9,464 bases of DNA from an uncultured Lachnospiraceae bacterium. Lineage in GTDB: Bacteria; Bacillota; Clostridia; Lachnospirales; Lachnospiraceae. Below are positions 5,810-9,464 of this stretch, piece by piece (the stretch's first letter is position 1; each line of letters starts with the position of its first letter). The stretch covers positions 1 to 9,464 of the forward strand of contig CAMWUU010000117.1 of assembly GCA_947177515.1 (NCBI GenBank). Reading direction: 5' to 3'. The position numbers and the translations under genes are program-made. Under the pieces are notes generated by a model, which worked only from the letters and a program-made list of their open reading frames with translations, was not told the DNA's origin and did no database searches.

Positions 5810-8800
5810 CCCAATCCCCCTTCTTCCTTCAAGGAACCTTTCTGTCCATATTGCCCCGCACGTATCCCGTCAAGGATTTTGTCCACTTCAAGAACCTTCG
5901 CCCCGGTAATAATCCGCTCCACCTTCCCCTGTTCAATCGCTGCACAGGAAAGCTTGTTCAGTTCTTCATTTCCTACCACATAATCATAAAGCGCCAGATG
6001 CTTGATAACATAACCCACATTTTTCCGGTACCTGCGTTTCTTTTGATACAGAATATCTTGATAGGACAGGAAATTATAGATCTTCGGCACATCAAAACAC
6101 CCGCAGATATGATGTACCAGCCGGTCACGGTTACTCATATTGACCAGGTAATCCATGCGGATATTGCCAAAATACTTGTCTTTCTCAATCTGTGCCAGAT
6201 GGCCGATCTGTCGGTCGGTCCAGCGTCCGGGGAGATTGAAGCGGAACGCAAAAATACAGGCAATCCGACTTTTAACTGTATAGTTTACATCAAACATTAA
6301 AGGCAGGTAGCCGATCTCCCTGCGAAACAGTGAAAGTTTGCGGCTTGCCTCTTTCACATTCTGCGCTTTCATACAGAAAAAATAATTGTAATTTTCACGG
6401 TCAAGCGAATTCAGGCGCTTGATGCGCTTTGTGGTATTTGTATCCTTTGCGAGCGCATTGATCATAACAAGTACGTTTTTCTTCCCATTGTTTAAAGGAC
6501 TCTCCACCAAAAAACGGGGTTCCTTTCCCAAAAAGAGAAACTCACAGACAGCAAGCGCTGTATCTTCCTTATCGTAAGGGCAGTATGTTTCCCTGAAATT
6601 TTTGTAATCCGCCTCCTCCTCGTCATTGATTTTCTCCATCAGGGTTTCCACTGTATCTGCCTGCGGGAACTCGATATCTGCTAAGTCTATATACATACCC
6701 CGGTCGCCAAGATATTCCTTCCTGTCATAGGTAAAAAGAATAATCTTTCTGCCCGAAACCGCATAATCAAACATAATACTTGAATAATCCGTAATCAAAA
6801 GGTCCGTAGCATTCAGGAAATCATAGGTTTCATATTCGTCCGGGAACGGACGGATATGCTCGAAATCCTCGTAAGTAAGCCCCTCCTTCACATACGGGTG
6901 GAGCTTAACAAAGAGCACCTGGTTTTCCTCCAGCGCAGCGTCGATATCATAGAGGTAATTACTGATCTGCTCGATCTGCTTTTTGTTCTCCTTCTTGCTT
7001 AAAAGCCCGCGCCATGTCGGCATGTAAGCCATCACCTTCATATCGGAAAGCCCCAGCTCCATACGGATGATCTCCCTGCGCTCCTTCGCAAAAAATGCGG
7101 AATTGCGCGGGTAGCCGGAAAGCAAGACCCTGCCCTGATAAAACTCCCGGATCATGTAATCATCAAGGAACACATCCCTTGAAAATCCGTTCTGGTAAAG
7201 CAGATAATCTGCAATCATAAAATTGCGCTGTACATTGCCAAGGGCATATTCGCGCTGCGGCACAATGCGCCCCATCGCCTTAAGCGGCGTGCCGTGCCAG
7301 GTATTTAGGTACACCTGTTCCTTCTTCTTGATATAATAGCTGGCAAGACTAGTATCCGTCACCAGATACTTCGCTGTCGCAAGCATTTTCAGGTAGGCGG
7401 TTGAATTGTACGGCAGGATGGTAACAAAATCAATCCCATAGCGAAGAAGCCGCTCCTGCCATGCATCCATCAGTTCCTCGCACAAAGTCAGATAAACATC
7501 CAAACCACTAAACTGCTCCGCTTTCATTGCCAGGAGCATATGGAAAATATTCCCAGCTACATCCTCACCATGCTTTGATTCAAAGAGCACCTGATTATTT
7601 GATACCGGCAGTTTTAAATAGTACTTCGTGTACTCCACATCGCGCGGCATCGAAAAAAGCTTGAGGAAGCTGCTCTTTTCCTTTAGATAACGGAATTTAT
7701 GCTTGCGCTTAATAAAAGTATCCCACTTTTTCTTTTTCCTTACAAAATAACGCTTCACTTTGATGCCCGCCTGCAACACTTTTAGCGGCATCTTTTCCCT
7801 CACCCACAGACGGCGCAGCATCTTTCCCTTGCTTTTATAGAGCGACAGCATCCTTTTGCTGCTTTCGGAAGCGGAGTATTTTAAGTAGCGGTTCTGCTGC
7901 CAGCCGGAAAAATTCTTCTCCAGGTAATCCATTGTCATACAGACAATCCTCTGTTTTAAGTCAAACATCCCACGATTTTCCAGCGACTGTTTGCGCTTGC
8001 TGTCAAAGATCAGGTTCAGGCGCAGCAGCAGATGGCGCACACAGATATACTCAATTTCCTCATAAAATTCCGTAAAATGGCCGTTCGCCTTTAAGCTGTC
8101 CACCATCAGCGAAAGCGCCGGGATAATGTCAAGCGTATGTTCATTCAGCGAATTCAGGAAACTTGTCGTGGATGCCCTGCGATAATTATACAGACGCTTC
8201 TGCACCACACCAATGCGTGCTGCATCACACAAAACCGGGTACATAATCGCCAGATCCTCGAAACGCAGTCCCTGGGGAAATGGGTACTTAGCAATCAGTT
8301 CACGCCTGTAGAGCTTGTCCCACGGAAATGGAGAAATATGTGTTAGTTCAAATTTATTTTCATGTATGGAAAAATCGCTCTCATAACTTACATTATAAGA
8401 TTTGCTTTTCGTGCGTATCAGCTTTTTGGTCAGCGTTTTTTCCCGAACATCGTAGTATTTGCATATCACGATGTCGTCCCCTCCCTGCACCGCCTTCTGG
8501 TACATAAGTTCACACATATTGGACGCAATAAAATCGTCGCTGTCCACAAAAAGGATGTATTCGCCGACAGCTTTCGTAACCCCGAAATTGCGCGCGTGGC
8601 TCACGCCCTGGTTCTCGATATGGTACACATGCAGTATGTCTGAGTATTTTTCTTCGTATTCCTGCAAAATCTGCACCGATAAATCAGTACTACCATCATC
8701 CACCGCTATAACCTCGACCCCGTCAAGTGTCTGGCCGCAGGTACTGTCAAGGCACTGGCGCAGATAATTTTCCACATTATATATTGGTATAACAATACTT

Positions 8801-8817
8801 ACCTTTATATCCGGCAC
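5806..8817 (-). CDS. Three-part transferase: GT2 glycosyltransferase + TagF-type CDP-glycerol glycerophosphotransferase + C-terminal domain
   Basis: First gene of the operon, 1003 residues. Residues 4-215 are a GT-A/GT2 domain: VSIVIPIYNVENYL (6-19), VDDGSTD (39-45), SHARNFG (73-79), metal-binding VDSDDF (91-96) and FED (186-188), as in WcaA-like sugar transferases. Residues 321-381 are a highly basic linker (25 Lys/Arg of 61). Residues about 395-765 are the glycerophosphotransferase domain: NTWHGTPLK (505-513, catalytic His508), GYPRNS (568-573), MPTWRG (599-604), KLHP (638-641) and TDYSSIMFDY (676-685). The last 235 residues begin NVLVMINALA (781-790) and vaguely resemble the acceptor half of a GT-B enzyme, without a visible nucleotide-sugar half. 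No membrane span is evident. It could add a sugar and glycerol-phosphate to a lipid-linked chain, building a mixed repeat. The start is GTG, 8 nt after a perfect AGGAGG. Confidence 0.9.
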   Translation of the reverse strand: MPDIKVSIVIPIYNVENYLRQCLDSTCGQTLDGVEVIAVDDGSTDLSVQILQEYEEKYSDILHVYHIENQGVSHARNFGVTKAVGEYILFVDSDDFIASNMCELMYQKAVQGGDDIVICKYYDVREKTLTKKLIRTKSKSYNVSYESDFSIHENKFELTHISPFPWDKLYRRELIAKYPFPQGLRFEDLAIMYPVLCDAARIGVVQKRLYNYRRASTTSFLNSLNEHTLDIIPALSLMVDSLKANGHFTEFYEEIEYICVRHLLLRLNLIFDSKRKQSLENRGMFDLKQRIVCMTMDYLEKNFSGWQQNRYLKYSASESSKRMLSLYKSKGKMLRRLWVREKMPLKVLQAGIKVKRYFVRKKKKWDTFIKRKHKFRYLKEKSSFLKLFSMPRDVEYTKYYLKLPVSNNQVLFESKHGEDVAGNIFHMLLAMKAEQFSGLDVYLTLCEELMDAWQERLLRYGIDFVTILPYNSTAYLKMLATAKYLVTDTSLASYYIKKKEQVYLNTWHGTPLKAMGRIVPQREYALGNVQRNFMIADYLLYQNGFSRDVFLDDYMIREFYQGRVLLSGYPRNSAFFAKERREIIRMELGLSDMKVMAYMPTWRGLLSKKENKKQIEQISNYLYDIDAALEENQVLFVKLHPYVKEGLTYEDFEHIRPFPDEYETYDFLNATDLLITDYSSIMFDYAVSGRKIILFTYDRKEYLGDRGMYIDLADIEFPQADTVETLMEKINDEEEADYKNFRETYCPYDKEDTALAVCEFLFLGKEPRFLVESPLNNGKKNVLVMINALAKDTNTTKRIKRLNSLDRENYNYFFCMKAQNVKEASRKLSLFRREIGYLPLMFDVNYTVKSRIACIFAFRFNLPGRWTDRQIGHLAQIEKDKYFGNIRMDYLVNMSNRDRLVHHICGCFDVPKIYNFLSYQDILYQKKRRYRKNVGYVIKHLALYDYVVGNEELNKLSCAAIEQGKVERIITGAKVLEVDKILDGIRAGQYGQKGSLKEEGGLG

Positions 8818-8825
8818 AATCTTTC

Positions 8826-8831
8826 CCTCCT
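8826..8831 (-). promoter_or_regulatory. Shine-Dalgarno AGGAGG of the three-part transferase
   Basis: A perfect AGGAGG lies 8 nt upstream of GTG (8815-8817) and fixes that start. There is no upstream in-frame start with a comparable site. It sits 2 nt after a hairpin in the leader. Confidence 0.8.
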
Positions 8832-8833
8832 GG

Positions 8834-8864
8834 TCTGAAAATACAAAAGTACCCCCTTTTCAGA
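8834..8864 (-). repeat. Inverted repeat (leader hairpin) just upstream of the operon's first ribosome site
   Basis: Arms TCTGAAAA (8834-8841) and TTTTCAGA (8857-8864) are perfect 8-nt complements with a 15-nt loop. Inside the loop TAC and GTA can add three pairs next to a run of five G. On the minus-strand transcript it falls in the roughly 60-nt leader, ending 2 nt before AGGAGG. It could act as an RNA structure affecting translation or as a DNA operator dyad. The stem is A/U-rich, and no U-tract follows, so it is not a terminator. Confidence 0.5.
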
Positions 8865-8884
8865 ATCTAACCTGAATCCTATTA

Positions 8885-8913
8885 ATTATACTCTACTTTT
8901 GTTTCACAAGCAA
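8885..8913 (-). promoter_or_regulatory. Promoter of the surface-polymer operon (sigma-A type)
   Basis: On the minus strand, TTGCTT (-35, plus 8908-8913) and a perfect TATAAT (-10, plus 8885-8890) are separated by exactly 17 nt. Transcription would start near 8878, giving a leader of about 60 nt before the GTG at 8817. No comparable promoter is obvious at the later gene junctions, which fits one operon transcript. Confidence 0.75.
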
Positions 8914-8960
8914 GATTTTCCTGCACAAACGAACAAATTTTCGATTTTTCCGTTTTATGA

Positions 8961-8990
8961 TTGCGAAACCTGGGGAAATTGTGCTATACT
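8961..8990 (+). promoter_or_regulatory. Promoter of the topoisomerase B-subunit gene (extended -10)
   Basis: TTGCGA (8961-8966) and TATACT (8985-8990) are separated by 18 nt. TGC directly before the -10 makes it an extended TGn -10. An A/T-rich stretch at about 8933-8960 upstream of the -35 could be an UP element. The expected start near 8997 leaves a leader of about 45 nt. It diverges from the operon promoter, and the two -35 boxes are 47 nt apart. Confidence 0.7.
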
Positions 8991-9040
8991 TACAGGGCAG
9001 GAAATGGCATTGGAAAGATTTGAAAGAAGCGAGGATTATT

Positions 9041-9464
9041 ATGGAACAGTATAACGGCAGCCAGATCATGGTTCTTGAGGGGCTTGAGGCAGTCCGCAAA
9101 CGCCCGGGCATGTACATCGGGAGCACCGGCACAAGGGGACTCCACCACCTGATCTGGGAAATTTTAGATAATGGAATTGACGAACATCTGGCGGGCTACT
9201 GCAAACAAATTGATATTGTGATGAAAAAGGACGGGGGCATCTGCATCACTGACCATGGCCGCGGTGTCCCGACCGATATCCACCCGTCAAAACATATCCC
9301 GACGGCCCGCGTGGTCTACACGATCCTGCACGCGGGGGGCAAGTTCGGCAATTCAGCCTACAAGGTTTCCGGCGGCCTGCATGGTGTCGGTGCTTCGGTG
9401 GTCAACGCCCTCTCCTCCCGGATGATTGTAGAGCTCAAACGCGATGGAAAAATCTACCGCGACG
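9041..9464 (+). CDS. parE: Type IIA DNA topoisomerase B subunit, N-terminal part (probably topoisomerase IV ParE; cut by the window end)
   Basis: It supplies the ATPase and gate subunit of topoisomerase IV or gyrase, which handles chromosome decatenation and supercoiling. The visible 141 residues are the GHKL ATPase domain: EAVRKRPGMYIGS (16-28), EILDN with catalytic Glu40 and Mg-binding Asn44, TDHGRGVP (70-77, ATP-contacting Asp71 and the glycine turn) and the glycine-rich lid GGLHGVGAS (111-119). DEHLAGYC, the VPT after GRG and GKFGNSAYK read more like ParE of Lachnospiraceae than GyrB, and no dnaA/recF context is seen, so ParE is favoured. GyrB or a second gyrase-like paralog is the alternative. 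The second residue of the usual DDGRG is His72. ATG at 9041 follows GAGG (9031-9034) with 6 nt spacing. It diverges from the polymer operon and is probably unrelated in function. Confidence 0.88.
   Translation, partial: MEQYNGSQIMVLEGLEAVRKRPGMYIGSTGTRGLHHLIWEILDNGIDEHLAGYCKQIDIVMKKDGGICITDHGRGVPTDIHPSKHIPTARVVYTILHAGGKFGNSAYKVSGGLHGVGASVVNALSSRMIVELKRDGKIYRD

Noticed and set aside
9004..9054. Possible 16-codon leader peptide before and overlapping the topoisomerase start
   Set aside because: The predicted transcript start (about 8997) leaves no room for a ribosome site ahead of its ATG, and nothing suggests attenuation.
8893..9132. Minus-strand open frame of 79 codons across the divergent promoters
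   Set aside because: It runs antisense through the topoisomerase start and through both promoters, and has no matching family.
1..9464. CRISPR array, tRNA/rRNA, insertion sequence, attachment site, phage or toxin-antitoxin genes
   Set aside because: Looked for on both strands by eye; no regularly spaced repeats, transposase motifs, RNA-gene signatures or small toxin-antitoxin pairs were recognised.

Overview
The window reads as chromosomal DNA from a Gram-positive anaerobe of the Clostridia, most likely Lachnospiraceae. I infer this from strong AGGAGG-type Shine-Dalgarno sites, frequent GTG starts, Bacillus-type promoter boxes, a TagD close to the Bacillus one, a LysA with the CENND variant motif I associate with this group, and ParE-like wording in the topoisomerase gene. 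No RNA genes, CRISPR array, insertion sequence or phage genes were seen, and no gene-free stretch exceeds 300 bases.

Layout, right to left. At the right edge (9041-9464, + strand) is the 5' end of a type IIA topoisomerase B subunit, probably parE, with its own extended -10 promoter. A divergent promoter (8885-8913, - strand) starts a tightly packed six-gene operon running left to about 691. Its genes are: (1) a 1003-residue protein with a GT2 glycosyltransferase domain, a TagF-type CDP-glycerol glycerophosphotransferase domain and a third C-terminal domain; (2) a polysaccharide pyruvyltransferase-family protein; (3) a GtrB/CsbB-like polyprenyl-phosphate glycosyltransferase with two membrane segments; (4) TagD, glycerol-3-phosphate cytidylyltransferase; (5) a second, stand-alone TagF-type glycerophosphotransferase; (6) a LysA-type diaminopimelate decarboxylase. 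Junctions are overlaps of 1, 4 and 32 nt or gaps of 2 and 29 nt. Four of the six genes appear to start with GTG.

The pathway logic is clear. TagD makes CDP-glycerol and two TagF-type enzymes can spend it. The GT2 domain can add sugar, the pyruvyltransferase can add a ketal to that polymer, and the GtrB-like enzyme can make a lipid-linked sugar for decoration. The likely product is a teichoic-acid-like glycerol-phosphate cell-surface glycopolymer. Linkage-unit enzymes (TagO/TagA/TagB), an ABC exporter (TagGH) and a GtrA flippase are not in the window.

Left of lysA (1-588, - strand) is a two-component-type gene: a degenerate receiver domain, a linker with a 10-residue tandem repeat, and the start of a second receiver domain running off the window. 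The first domain and the rest are in different frames, so the gene carries a frameshift (or sequence error) in the linker. I did not find a clearly new system. The points most worth a second look are the three-domain transferase, the mixed polymer locus with lysA inside it, and the frameshifted receiver gene.
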